A DNA stretch of 35,304 nucleotides from Akkermansia sp. (GTDB taxonomy: Bacteria > Verrucomicrobiota > Verrucomicrobiia > Verrucomicrobiales > Akkermansiaceae). The notes beneath the pieces were generated by a model. It was not told the origin of the DNA and ran no database searches. It worked only from the letters and a program-made list of their open reading frames with translations. Location: NCBI GenBank assembly GCA_017517385.1, contig JAFWZG010000007.1, forward strand, positions 1 through 35,304, written 5' to 3'. Made by a program: the position numbers and the translations under genes. Shown here piece by piece: positions 7,526 through 16,295 of the stretch. Position 1 is the first letter of the stretch. Each line of letters opens with the position of its first letter.

Positions 7526-8620
7526 GTGGGCAGATACAGCTTGACAAAAAACGGAAAAGGTAGTAGGGTATGTTCCGTGCAAGAGAGCGAACAGGTGCAG
7601 ATGCAGCTTCCGTTCACGGAAAGTGAAGTGGCGGCACTGCAGGAGGCCCGCGAGGTGGCCATACAAGCAGCGGCTGCTGAGCGAGAAAGCCGGCGTAGCC
7701 GCACCGTGAAACAGGGGCGCCGCTCTCGAGTGCAGGAGGAGCCTTGCCGAATGGGCGATGGTTTGCGCTTGATAAGTGGGGTGGAAAAAGTCTGCAAATT
7801 GGTGCCGCTGGAGGTGCAAAAAAAGCCTCTTGATTATGATGAACTGCCGCTGGATGAAGCACGTGATGTGAGTGAGCGCTTGGAGTTTGAAGGAATGTAT
7901 TTCCGAAAGACCCGCTATCATCATCCGCGCTTTCTGCGGAAAGGGGCGGATGAGAATGCATATCTTGTGACCTGCCGTTTGCCGGAGTGTATACTCGGAA
8001 ATTCTGCGCTTGGTGACTCGTTGCTGGTGTACGCCATTTGCAACAAATTTTGCGAGCGTTTGCCGATGTATCGCCAGCTGAAATTTTTTAGCGATCACGG
8101 GTTGATTGGCGTGAACGAGGAAATGCTCAATGGGTGGATGCGAAAGGTGGCCGAGGAGCTTACTCCGCTGTACGAGTTATTTTACCGTGAGCTGCTGGAG
8201 AAAGATTCGCTGCAAATTTATGAAGCGCCCACAAGTGACATTCGAGACAAGCGTCCCATCGGTCACATGAGTGCCACGCGAGATGCGGAGACCGGCCGGG
8301 TGCATTACCGTTGGCGCGAGGAGCTTTCCGTTGCCGTGCCGGAAAAGGGGGAGGTGCTGAGCTCGCCCCCGCTAATGAGAGAGAACCTTTTCATCTCCGC
8401 TCCTGGTGAGGGCGAGATGTCCGCTTTGTTTTACACCTTCATGGAAGAGTGCGAGCGCTGCGGGCTTGTGTTCGGGGAATGGCTGCTGGGCACACTTCAG
8501 GCTTTGCCCGGACATCGAGGTAATCTGTCCGGCTTGCTGCCGGAAGTGCCACTTGAGAAAATAGTAGAGCCTGCCGCTGCCGGAGCAGGGCAGGCCGATG
8601 AAGTCAATAGGCCGGAGTGA
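7526..8620 (+). CDS. IS66-type transposase derivative lacking its catalytic core
   Basis: 364 residues, read in one frame without stops. Residues about 120-235 match the middle of IS66 TnpC proteins: a PECILGNSALGDSLLVYAI segment, then LPMYRQLKFFSDHGL, then a block ending in LQIYEAP. In IS66 that last position is normally ADETP and carries the first catalytic Asp. Residues about 285-345 (RENLFISAPGEGEMSA through GNLSGLLPE) match the family's C-terminal element. The roughly 200 residues between these blocks in TnpC (normally about 510 residues), holding the remaining DDE residues, are replaced by about 45 unrelated residues. The N-terminal zinc region is also missing. The GTG start at 7526 has AAGGAG 12 bases upstream but is uncertain. 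It is either a decaying remnant or a protein kept for DNA binding. Confidence 0.65.
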   Translation: MGRYSLTKNGKGSRVCSVQESEQVQMQLPFTESEVAALQEAREVAIQAAAAERESRRSRTVKQGRRSRVQEEPCRMGDGLRLISGVEKVCKLVPLEVQKKPLDYDELPLDEARDVSERLEFEGMYFRKTRYHHPRFLRKGADENAYLVTCRLPECILGNSALGDSLLVYAICNKFCERLPMYRQLKFFSDHGLIGVNEEMLNGWMRKVAEELTPLYELFYRELLEKDSLQIYEAPTSDIRDKRPIGHMSATRDAETGRVHYRWREELSVAVPEKGEVLSSPPLMRENLFISAPGEGEMSALFYTFMEECERCGLVFGEWLLGTLQALPGHRGNLSGLLPEVPLEKIVEPAAAGAGQADEVNRPE

Positions 8621-8630
8621 GGCGGTATGA

Positions 8631-9134
8631 TCAGTTCCGCTCTGCGGCGATGCCGGCCACATGCGTTAGCACACGAGCGGCAACTTGGATCCGAACGTCC
8701 TCTCGGTCCATCCCCGGCAGATGAAGCGTTTCCGTGTGCATGCGGCGGGTGGCACCTCGGCGCATAATGGCCAAGCAGACGGTGCCGACCGGCGGCTCGC
8801 CTTCGGCAGCGGTTGGGCCGGCATTTCCGGAGACGGCCACGGCGATATCCGCTCCGGCTTTTCGCATGGCACCTTCAGCCATGGCGGCCACGACGGCCTC
8901 ACTGACGACTCCGTGTTCCTCGATGATGCTGCCGGGTACACCGAGTTCACGTTCCTTGGCTTCGTTGCAATAAGTAATCCAGCCGTAACGGAAAACGGCT
9001 GAGGCTCCGGGAACTGAGGTGATGGCCGTAGCGATAAGTCCGCCGGTGCAGCTTTCAGCCGTGGCGATGGTGAGACTGGAGGCTTCCAGATTTTTGACGG
9101 CGGAGTAGGCGATGAGTTTGAGTGTGGCGTTCAT
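8631..9134 (-). CDS. pncC: Nicotinamide-nucleotide amidase (CinA C-terminal domain protein)
   Basis: Stand-alone CinA_C domain protein, about 167 residues, predicted to deamidate NMN to nicotinate mononucleotide in pyridine nucleotide recycling (cytoplasm). The conserved TAESCTGGL block sits near the N terminus, followed by YCNEAKERELGVP, GVVSEAVVAAMAEG, and VSGNAGPTAAEGEPPVGTV, equivalent to the family's GIAGPxGGxxxKPVGTV. The start at 9134 gives the normal family N terminus (MNATLKLIAYSAV) and lies four bases after the ispF stop, with GGAG overlapping that stop, so translation is probably coupled. It is the last gene of polA-ispF-pncC. Its stop is only 10 bases from the stop of the convergent IS66 derivative, with no terminator between them. 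Confidence 0.88.
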   Translation of the reverse strand: MNATLKLIAYSAVKNLEASSLTIATAESCTGGLIATAITSVPGASAVFRYGWITYCNEAKERELGVPGSIIEEHGVVSEAVVAAMAEGAMRKAGADIAVAVSGNAGPTAAEGEPPVGTVCLAIMRRGATRRMHTETLHLPGMDREDVRIQVAARVLTHVAGIAAERN

Positions 9135-9138
9135 GGCG

Positions 9139-9624
9139 TTACTCCGGGAGCTGGACTGCAACAGTGGCGAAAGCGGCCATGCCTTCACGACGACCGAGGG
9201 CGCCAAGTTTTTCATTCGTCGTGGCCTTCACGCCCACGCGGCGTGGGGCCACCCCGAGGATGGGGGCGAGCGTCTCTTTCATCTGCGCCACGAAGGGCAT
9301 AATTTTCGGAGCCTCAGCGATGAGGGCACAATCTGCGTTCACCACGCGGCCCCCCTGAGCATGCAGTAGCTCCACGGCTTTTTCCACGATACGCAGTGAA
9401 CAGATGTTCAGGCAGCTGTCATCATTCGGTGGGAACCAGTAACCGATGTCCGGCTCACCGATGGCACCGAGTATGGCGTCCGCCAGTGCATGGCAGAGCA
9501 CATCCGCATCACTATGGCCGGCAAGGCCTTTAGTTTCATGTACTTTCACGCCGCCGAGCCACAGAGCGCGCGGCTCTTCCGAAAAGCGGTGAATGTCGTA
9601 TCCTAAACCGACGAGAGTTATCAT
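9139..9624 (-). CDS. ispF: 2-C-methyl-D-erythritol 2,4-cyclodiphosphate synthase
   Basis: Fifth enzyme of the MEP isoprenoid pathway: converts CDP-methylerythritol 2-phosphate to the cyclic diphosphate with release of CMP. 161 residues, the usual length. The metal ligands Asp10 and His12 (GYDIHRF) and His45 are in place, as is the AGHSDAD block (35-41). The C-terminal GVKATTNEKLGALGRREGMAAFA segment is the IspF signature. The enzyme is a cytoplasmic trimer in the family. The gene lies 46 bases downstream of polA and four bases before pncC. No promoter is visible in the short gap, so it probably depends on the polA promoter. No IspD gene or fusion is next to it. Confidence 0.96.
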   Translation of the reverse strand: MITLVGLGYDIHRFSEEPRALWLGGVKVHETKGLAGHSDADVLCHALADAILGAIGEPDIGYWFPPNDDSCLNICSLRIVEKAVELLHAQGGRVVNADCALIAEAPKIMPFVAQMKETLAPILGVAPRRVGVKATTNEKLGALGRREGMAAFATVAVQLPE

Positions 9625-9670
9625 ATGATTGGTATTCAGTATTGGTGATTTTAGAAAATCAGTGAGTTCA

Positions 9671-12415
9671 TTAATGGGCTTCCAGCCAATTCGGTGCGTG
9701 GTTTGCCTCTACTTCCAGAGGAACGCCGTGTGGGAGGGGCAGCGCAGATTGCATGGTGGAGATGATTTCCGGGATGAGGTCATGCTCGTCACGATGGAGG
9801 TCAAAGAGGAGTTCGTCATGAATTTGCATGATGAGCCGTGTGCGGCGTCCTTTCAGCAGTTCGTGCACGCGAACCATAGCAATTTTTATCATATCCGCCG
9901 CGCTGCCCTGAATGGGGGTGTTAATGGCGGTACGTTCGGCAGCGGCGCGGAGGTTGAAGTTGCTGCTGGTGAGGTCCGGCAGGCGACGGCGTCGGCCACA
10001 GAGTGTTTCTGCATAACCCTTAGCACGAGCATCTTCCACGAGTTTGTCCATACAGGTTTTTACGCCGGGGAACTGGGTGAAATAGCTCTCGATGAGTGCT
10101 GCCGCTTCTCCGCGGGGACAGTCTAAACGCTGGGAAAGACCGAAGGCTGAGATGCCATAGATGATGCCAAAGTTCACCGTCTTGGCCGCGCGGCGCATGT
10201 CAGCTGTAACTTCTTCTCGAGGAACGTTATAGATTCTAGCCGCAGTCTCAGCGTGAATATCTCGTCCTTCCGTGAAAGCAGCAATCATGGAGGGATCCGC
10301 AGAGAGGGCAGCCATTAGCCTGAGCTCCACCTGCGAGTAGTCCGCGGAGAGTATGCTGAAGTCTTCATCTCGGGCCACAAAGGCGCGGCGGATGAGTTTG
10401 CCTGCTTCCGAGCGGACGGGGATGTTCTGCAGATTCGGGTTCTGTGATGCTAGGCGCCCGGTAGCTGTAACCATCTGCTGGAGAGAGGAATGGATGCGGT
10501 TGTCTGCCGGAGAAATGTAGCGGGGGAGCGCGTCCAGATAGGTGCCTTTCAGCTTGCTAAGCTCGCGGTATTCCAGAATGTCCTGCACGAGGGGGAAGGA
10601 GGGCGCCAGTTTGCGGAGGGTTTCTTCATCCGTCACATATTGGCCGGTTTTGGTTTTTTTGGGCTTGGCCAGCAGCTTGAGTTCGCCAAAGAGCAGGTCA
10701 CCGAGCTGACGCGGGGAGTTCAGATTGATGGGGCGCCCCACGACTTCATCTATGCGGGAGGAAATGGCGGTAATCTGCTCTCCCAGCTTGGCGGAGGCTG
10801 CGAGTAGCTGGTCCGGCTCTACTTTCATGCCTTCCATTTCAATGGATGCCAGTACCGGAACCAGCGGGAATTCGATGTCTCGCATCAGGGCTGTTTGGCC
10901 GGCGCTTTCTAGCTGCATGGCCAGCAAATCTGCCAGTTGCAGGGTGATATCTGCATCCTCTGCAGCGTATTCAGCCATCTGCTCTACAGGCACGGCGGCC
11001 GTGTCATAATCTTTCCCGGCTATATCTGCCAGACGCACGGTCTTGTAACTCAGCAGCGCTTCGGCCATGTCATCCATGTTATGGCGGAGCTCCGGGTAAA
11101 GGGCAGCGTGCGCCAGCATGGCATCAAAGAAGGGGGCATTCACCTTCGCTCCCGCTCGGGTCAGCACCTGAATGTCGAACTTTGCATTCAGCCCCACCTT
11201 CTCGGCTTCACTCGCAAACACGGGCAGGAATGCCTCCGGGCATCGGCCATCTTCTACCGGTACATAGTAGGCCTCGGACGGCTTGAGGCAGAAGGATATG
11301 CCAATCATTTTGTCCTGTAGTGGGTCCAGTCCCGTGGTCTCAGTATCAAAGGCCCATCGGGGGGCGGCGAGCAGCTGGGCCGCGAGGGCTGCCTGTTCCT
11401 CCGGGGTGCGTACCAAGTGGTATTGGTGTGGGGTGGAGTTGATGTCTTTCAGCTCAGGAGCGGCCGCGAAGAGATCCAGCTGCAGCGGGGCATCGGCCGA
11501 TGGGGCTGCGGCCTGTGCAGTCGCGGCAAAGAGGTCATCCGGAGCCGCGGCACCAATGCGTTTGTCCAGCCCGCGGAACTCTAGCTGCGCGAAGATGGCT
11601 TTCAGTGCAGGAATATCGTAGCCCACTCGGGCGCAATCCTTTATGCTGATAGGCAGAGGCGCATCTCGGTGGATGGTGGCGAGCTCGTACGAGAGGCGAG
11701 CGTTTTCTGCATTTTCCTCAATTTTCTGGCGGAGTTTACCCTTGATTTCGGTCGTGTGCTCGAGCATGTTCTTCACGCTTCCGAACTGAGCGATGAGCTT
11801 GCGAGCTGTGACTCCACCCACGCCCGGTACACCGGGAATGTTATCACTGCTGTCACCCATGAGTGCCAGAATATCAATAATCTGCGCGGGCGTGGATATT
11901 CCCCATTCCTCTAAGAATGTGGCCTCATCTATCACCTCGAAATCTGCACCTTTTTTGCCGGGCTTATGGAAGGAGCAGGTGGGCGAGAGCAGCTGGCCGA
12001 GGTCCTTATCCAGCGAGACCATGTAGGCGTGCATGTCTCCGCGTTCATCCGCCAAGCGTGTGAAGGTGCCGATGAGGTCATCAGCCTCGTAGCCGGGCAC
12101 ACGCACCACGGGGATGCGCATGGCATTCAGAATCTCGATAATCCATGGAATGGAATCCCGGAGTTCCTGCGGCATGGCCTGACGGTTTGCCTTGTATTCC
12201 GGATAGCGCTCATGGCGGAAGGTGGGGCCGGAGGGGTCCAGACAGGCAACGATGTGGGTGGGCGACTCTTTCTCGATGAGCGAAAGCACGGTATTCGTGA
12301 AACCGAACATAGCGGAGGTATTCAGCCCGGCAGATGTCCGCATGGGGGCATTGATGAATGCATAAAAAGCGCGGTACATCAGCGCCATGCCATCGAGTAT
12401 ATATAAAGTCTCCAT
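9671..12415 (-). CDS. polA: DNA polymerase I
   Basis: Repair and Okazaki-fragment polymerase, 914 residues from the chosen start. The N-terminal 5' nuclease domain (about 1-300) contains YILDGMALMYRAFYAF, EADDLIGT and GDSSDNIPGVPGVG. A proofreading 3'-5' exonuclease domain (about 345-530) keeps its key motifs: FDTETTG, GLNAKFDIQVL and YAAEDADITL, so it should be active, unlike the Taq or Bacillus enzymes. The polymerase domain holds SADYSQVELRL (motif A), RRAAKTVNFGIIYGIS (motif B) and QIHDELLFD (motif C). The ATG at 12415 fits the family N terminus (METLYILDG) and lies eight bases below a -10 box. An ATA further upstream (12433) would run into the promoter. First gene of the polA-ispF-pncC unit. 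Confidence 0.97.
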   Translation of the reverse strand: METLYILDGMALMYRAFYAFINAPMRTSAGLNTSAMFGFTNTVLSLIEKESPTHIVACLDPSGPTFRHERYPEYKANRQAMPQELRDSIPWIIEILNAMRIPVVRVPGYEADDLIGTFTRLADERGDMHAYMVSLDKDLGQLLSPTCSFHKPGKKGADFEVIDEATFLEEWGISTPAQIIDILALMGDSSDNIPGVPGVGGVTARKLIAQFGSVKNMLEHTTEIKGKLRQKIEENAENARLSYELATIHRDAPLPISIKDCARVGYDIPALKAIFAQLEFRGLDKRIGAAAPDDLFAATAQAAAPSADAPLQLDLFAAAPELKDINSTPHQYHLVRTPEEQAALAAQLLAAPRWAFDTETTGLDPLQDKMIGISFCLKPSEAYYVPVEDGRCPEAFLPVFASEAEKVGLNAKFDIQVLTRAGAKVNAPFFDAMLAHAALYPELRHNMDDMAEALLSYKTVRLADIAGKDYDTAAVPVEQMAEYAAEDADITLQLADLLAMQLESAGQTALMRDIEFPLVPVLASIEMEGMKVEPDQLLAASAKLGEQITAISSRIDEVVGRPINLNSPRQLGDLLFGELKLLAKPKKTKTGQYVTDEETLRKLAPSFPLVQDILEYRELSKLKGTYLDALPRYISPADNRIHSSLQQMVTATGRLASQNPNLQNIPVRSEAGKLIRRAFVARDEDFSILSADYSQVELRLMAALSADPSMIAAFTEGRDIHAETAARIYNVPREEVTADMRRAAKTVNFGIIYGISAFGLSQRLDCPRGEAAALIESYFTQFPGVKTCMDKLVEDARAKGYAETLCGRRRRLPDLTSSNFNLRAAAERTAINTPIQGSAADMIKIAMVRVHELLKGRRTRLIMQIHDELLFDLHRDEHDLIPEIISTMQSALPLPHGVPLEVEANHAPNWLEAH

Positions 12416-12423
12416 CGCAGTCA

Positions 12424-12453
12424 ATACTATCACAGCTTCCCTCAGCCTGTCAA
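12424..12453 (-). promoter_or_regulatory. polA operon promoter
   Basis: On the minus strand: TTGACA (12448-12453), an 18-base spacer and TAGTAT (12424-12429). Eight bases separate the -10 box from the polA ATG, predicting an almost leaderless mRNA. Confidence 0.6.
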
Positions 12454-12535
12454 ATGCCTTTCATGAGTGCCTATGCCTTTTTCTGTTTTGTTGATTCTCA
12501 TTGTGCCCCTGTAGCGTTTAATCTTCACCATGTGC

Positions 12536-12564
12536 TTGACATGCGAAGGGCTTTTTGCTAAAAA
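12536..12564 (+). promoter_or_regulatory. Promoter of the transglutaminase-like gene
   Basis: TTGACA (12536-12541), a 17-base spacer and TAAAAA (12559-12564). The ATG is nine bases further on, so the leader would be about three bases. Confidence 0.65.
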
Positions 12565-12573
12565 TTAATCGAG

Positions 12574-15264
12574 ATGAAACCCAGATACGTTCTCCTGATA
12601 GCCATAGCGGTGGGGTTGGGTGGCGGTTACTTGGCCGCGCCGGGCTTGCTGCCGGCGCTCACGAATGCCATTTATGGTGATAGCGTGGCAAAGACGCCTA
12701 CCCAGACCACTCAAACTCAACCGTCGATCGGAACTCCCACGGATACTCCCGCCGAGGATGACGGCCAGCCTAGCGAAACTCCGTCTGCCACGGCCGGTGG
12801 CGGCGAGGATTTTGACTGGGAAGGAGAGCCGGATGATGGGATGGACCGTTTTGAGGATGATGAAATGGATCCGGACGCCTTCGTCGATGGGGAGGAAGAA
12901 GTTCTGCCGGAGGACACGGATATGGAAGGCGAGAACACAGAGCCCGAGCGTATTGCCCGCTATCGCCGCCGCGGCACCGGACAGGGAGAGGATGATGGCT
13001 CGACCGCCGTGCGTGAGCCTGCTCATCAGGGCCGCCTTAGCCCGGCTGTGTGGAGCCAGCCCAAGGTTCTGAAGCGCCGTCTGGCCGGTCGTCTTCGTAG
13101 CAGGCTCAGGGGCGTGGACCAAGAGTGCGTGGAGGAGTTCCTGAAAGATCCGGAGGTACGCCTTATGTTGGCGCAGTGGGAGCTGCTGCACCGCAGTGAT
13201 TTGAATGCTCTTTCTAATTTGATGAAAGACCGTAATGCTCGCAATTCTCTGGCCCCCTTGCTGAATGATTTGCAGTGGATAACGGGGTTCGTGTATGATG
13301 GTGAGCTGCAGAATGCAGAGGTGGCTCTTTCCATGTTGGCTCACTTCCGTCAGGTGGATCCCAAGATGGACGAAGAAGTGCTGTTGGATGGTGGTGATCG
13401 CCCCTCTGTGGCCGGGTTGAAGCGTCGTGTGGCCGGTGCTGTGGCCTTGCAGTTCACGCGTAACAACTGGTACGGCGAGGAACGTGAGCTTACCCGTGAG
13501 GAAATGCAGGAGTTTAAGGATTTGGGGTATTCCATGCCCAGTCTTCCCGCTGATAATAACCGCCGCAATCGTGGCCGCACGGATCCCTACCGCGCTGCTC
13601 GTGAGCGTTATCTCTTCTTCGCAGAAAGTATTGACCAGGAACGCTTGAATAGTTATTTTGCTGAGTTGCCCACTTGGTTGCTTCAGTACTGCTGTGGTTG
13701 GAAGGGCGATAGCCCCTTCGGTACCGCTTCCACCATGCGCTGGTTGCGTGATAATTGTGCCGCTCCCTCTAGCGCGTACACCGGTATGGCATATCAGGTG
13801 CCCTATCTTCCCACGAATGTGTATGGTGACTCTATCTTCACTCAGTGGTATTATCAGCCTTTTGACGCCATTTATCCCGGCAACTTCGCTAAGGAAACGC
13901 GAGATGTAGGTGCTGTGTGCGGTGGTCTTTCCCACTTCGGCACTTCTGCGGCCTGTGCTAACGGTGTGCCGGCTATCACCATGGGTGAGCCCGGTCACTG
14001 TGCCTATGCTGTTTACTTTGATGGCAAGTGGCATGGGGCTAACTCTCTCTCGGAGGATCGCCATCCGCACTGGAACACATGGGGTGAGACCACATGGAGT
14101 GCTCTGCAGATGCAGACCGCTATGTACCAGCAGGGCGCCATCACGCGTGATGCTCAGATGGTCTGCACCATGGCTACGGTGCTCTCCGAACACCGCAACC
14201 CTGTGAATGCTCTGAAGCTTTACGAGATGGCTGTGCAGATGCAGCCGCTATACCGCCCGGTATGGGGGCTTTATATGGATACTGCGTCCCGTTCTCTCGG
14301 CCGCCGCCCCCGCAGGTGGCTTGGTGTGAATGAGTTCGTGTGTACTTCCATCGCGCCTGAGCACCCGGAAATGTGCGCCAAGTTCCTGCGCGAGCGCATT
14401 TATCCCTCCATGCTCGCCACACTGCGTTCTTCCAAGCAGAAACTGGCAGCATTCGAGGCGTTCTTTAAGAACCTGAATATTAACGAGAAAGCCCAGTGGG
14501 ATTTCCACTTGCTGCTGGACATGCAGTATGAATCACTCGGTCGCTCTCGCGTCCATAAGGAGCAGTACATGCGTATCCTTGTGGAGAATGTGGTGCAGCA
14601 TCCTCAGTTCTGCCAGATGATTGCATGGGCCGTGAGAAAGGCTCATGGTGAAGGTAAGCCATTTGCACGCAAGGTGATGGAAATGATTACGGAGGCTGTT
14701 GCCGCGCATCCTGAGGCAAAGGATTTGATTTCCTGCGGTGTCATTCGTGGTGCTGAGGAGATTCAGGATATTGAGCTCATGAATGAATGGAGCGCGGATT
14801 ATCTGCAGCCGCAAGTTCAGATGCCTCAGTTTGAGCCTGTGGGTGGTAATCTGGTATCAGCCGGTGGTCTCGTGATGCTCAGTAAGTATAATGATGATCA
14901 GAGCAACATCATTAATCACGCCGCCGCCCTTACGGAGAATGGTGGACACATATACTCCGCTTTTGGTAAGCACCAGACGGTGACCGTCATGCTGCCCAAG
15001 AGAACGCGTATCGGCGGTATCGTGATTGTTCCCACGAACGGCTGCAGCTCGTACCGCACTTGGAAGATTGAGATATCAAATGATGGTAATAACTGGCAGA
15101 CACTTACGGAACTGCCGGACGGCTCTGATGAAGCCTGTATCCGCATCAGCATTAAGCGCAGTCATCCCACGGCTCGGTTCATTCGTATCGACTCCGGTGA
15201 GGATCAGCTCGTAGGTATTAACTTCAAAGCAATTCTCGTATATGACAACAAGAGGACTCGGTAA
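12574..15264 (+). CDS. Membrane-anchored transglutaminase-like protein with C-terminal discoidin (F5/8 type C) domain
   Basis: 896 residues. An N-terminal hydrophobic helix (about 5-25) anchors or exports the protein. A disordered acidic and Thr/Pro-rich linker follows to about residue 135, then a largely helical region with no recognised family. Around Cys449 (GAVCGGLSHFGTSAA) and His475 (GEPGHCAYAVYFDGKWHGAN) the pattern is that of a transglutaminase-like cysteine protease fold. Asn490, 15 residues after the His, sits where the third catalytic residue is expected. The helical part after it (about 525-620) has repeat-like character (HRNPVNALKLYEMAVQMQPLY, TPR-like). Residues about 790-890 form a discoidin/CBM32-like beta sandwich (FGKHQTVTVMLP, YRTWKIEISNDGNNW, ARFIRIDSGE). 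The protein may act on extracellular protein or glycan. Its last 23 bases overlap the next gene. Confidence 0.75.
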   Translation: MKPRYVLLIAIAVGLGGGYLAAPGLLPALTNAIYGDSVAKTPTQTTQTQPSIGTPTDTPAEDDGQPSETPSATAGGGEDFDWEGEPDDGMDRFEDDEMDPDAFVDGEEEVLPEDTDMEGENTEPERIARYRRRGTGQGEDDGSTAVREPAHQGRLSPAVWSQPKVLKRRLAGRLRSRLRGVDQECVEEFLKDPEVRLMLAQWELLHRSDLNALSNLMKDRNARNSLAPLLNDLQWITGFVYDGELQNAEVALSMLAHFRQVDPKMDEEVLLDGGDRPSVAGLKRRVAGAVALQFTRNNWYGEERELTREEMQEFKDLGYSMPSLPADNNRRNRGRTDPYRAARERYLFFAESIDQERLNSYFAELPTWLLQYCCGWKGDSPFGTASTMRWLRDNCAAPSSAYTGMAYQVPYLPTNVYGDSIFTQWYYQPFDAIYPGNFAKETRDVGAVCGGLSHFGTSAACANGVPAITMGEPGHCAYAVYFDGKWHGANSLSEDRHPHWNTWGETTWSALQMQTAMYQQGAITRDAQMVCTMATVLSEHRNPVNALKLYEMAVQMQPLYRPVWGLYMDTASRSLGRRPRRWLGVNEFVCTSIAPEHPEMCAKFLRERIYPSMLATLRSSKQKLAAFEAFFKNLNINEKAQWDFHLLLDMQYESLGRSRVHKEQYMRILVENVVQHPQFCQMIAWAVRKAHGEGKPFARKVMEMITEAVAAHPEAKDLISCGVIRGAEEIQDIELMNEWSADYLQPQVQMPQFEPVGGNLVSAGGLVMLSKYNDDQSNIINHAAALTENGGHIYSAFGKHQTVTVMLPKRTRIGGIVIVPTNGCSSYRTWKIEISNDGNNWQTLTELPDGSDEACIRISIKRSHPTARFIRIDSGEDQLVGINFKAILVYDNKRTR

Positions 15265-16279
15265 AACAATCGTGGCAGCCTTGCTGCTGTTAACCTCATT
15301 TGCTCCGGCGGCTCAGCGTGCAGAAACATTTGCTGAGGCTTTGCAGAAGGCTGGCGATGATGGGGTGGTGGCATACTGCTATGGCCCGGATTGGAATCGC
15401 CGCAGTGTACTGCTGCTGCGCACCTTCTGGCAGACTCCGGAGGCTGAGGCCGCTGTGGGGGATGCTGTGATGGTGGCCGTTCCTTTCTATGAGAGGAATG
15501 ATGCTCGCGGCGCAAGTGATGCCGCCCGTATTCGCGGCAATATGCCTGCACCTGCCTTCAGCGTGTGCCCCACTGTGATGTTCTTTGACAAAAATGGGCG
15601 CAAGTACGCGGAGTTTCAGGGAGCTGATTATCTGGGCGCTGATGATGCTTGCACGGACGGCATAAATAACATGCGTATCCGAGTGGATGCATTTAGGCGC
15701 CAGCGTGAGCTGCTGGCTCAGGCGGAGACCCAGGTGGGTGAGGCTAAGGCCCGCTTGCTTATTGAGGTTGGCGAATTGCCCATCGCTTTGCCTGAAGGCT
15801 ATCTGCAGCAGCTGGAGCTGGCGGACCCCACGGATAAGCTCGGTGGTCTCCGCCGCCATAGGTTTGACCCCCTGAAGTTCATGTATGAACAGCTGGACAC
15901 GCCTGATGGTTTCTTGAAGCCGGATTTCGTGGCTGATTTGCCCCAAATGAAGCGCGATGTCATGGCTATCGTGGAAGACGAGGCATACTCTCCCCGTGAT
16001 CGTCAGGCGGTGTTTAACCTACTCATTGGCCAGTCTCGCCGCGATAATATCCAAGCGAACCAGCTTAAGGGGTACATTCGCCGTGTGATTCGAATCGACG
16101 AGAATACGGATTATGGCCGCCTTTCTCCCACGCTGATGAATCTTTGGGGTAATAACCGTCCCAGTCTGAGCTCTGACGAGCGCCGTGCTCAGCGTGAAGC
16201 CCGCCGTGACCGTGACCGTCGCCGCCGCGATCGTGAGCGTGATCAGCGCCGGGCGAACGATATGATTGAGATTGACTAA
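15242..16279 (+). CDS. Secreted thioredoxin-fold protein without a CxxC site
   Basis: 345 residues. A signal peptide (about 1-28, AALLLLTSFAPAAQRAE) precedes a domain with thioredoxin-like order: a strand ending VAYCYGPDW (43-51), helix, strand VMVAVPFYE, and a cis-proline-type SVCPTVMFFDKNG (107-119). The usual CxxC is absent; Cys46 is followed by YGPDWN instead, so disulfide exchange is unlikely. The remaining two thirds are helical. The C terminus is an Arg/Asp-rich tail (about 310-337) that could bind acidic polymers. The ATG overlaps the preceding gene by 23 bases, which points to translational coupling and a shared task with the transglutaminase-like protein. It converges with the membrane protein gene at 16296, 16 bases away. 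The fold is inferred from pattern; function is unknown. Confidence 0.7.
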   Translation: MTTRGLGKTIVAALLLLTSFAPAAQRAETFAEALQKAGDDGVVAYCYGPDWNRRSVLLLRTFWQTPEAEAAVGDAVMVAVPFYERNDARGASDAARIRGNMPAPAFSVCPTVMFFDKNGRKYAEFQGADYLGADDACTDGINNMRIRVDAFRRQRELLAQAETQVGEAKARLLIEVGELPIALPEGYLQQLELADPTDKLGGLRRHRFDPLKFMYEQLDTPDGFLKPDFVADLPQMKRDVMAIVEDEAYSPRDRQAVFNLLIGQSRRDNIQANQLKGYIRRVIRIDENTDYGRLSPTLMNLWGNNRPSLSSDERRAQREARRDRDRRRRDRERDQRRANDMIEID

Positions 16280-16295
16280 TTCTCAACGGGGCGTA

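Noticed and set aside
7199..8098. 299-codon minus-strand frame opposite the IS66 derivative
   Set aside because: Low-complexity His/Phe/Leu-rich protein with no domain; the IS66 similarity lies on the plus strand.
12565..14193. 542-codon open frame on the minus strand opposite the transglutaminase-like gene
   Set aside because: Its protein is rich in His, Ile, Thr and Gly as expected of a shadow of a real gene. The plus strand has promoter, start, anchor and domains.
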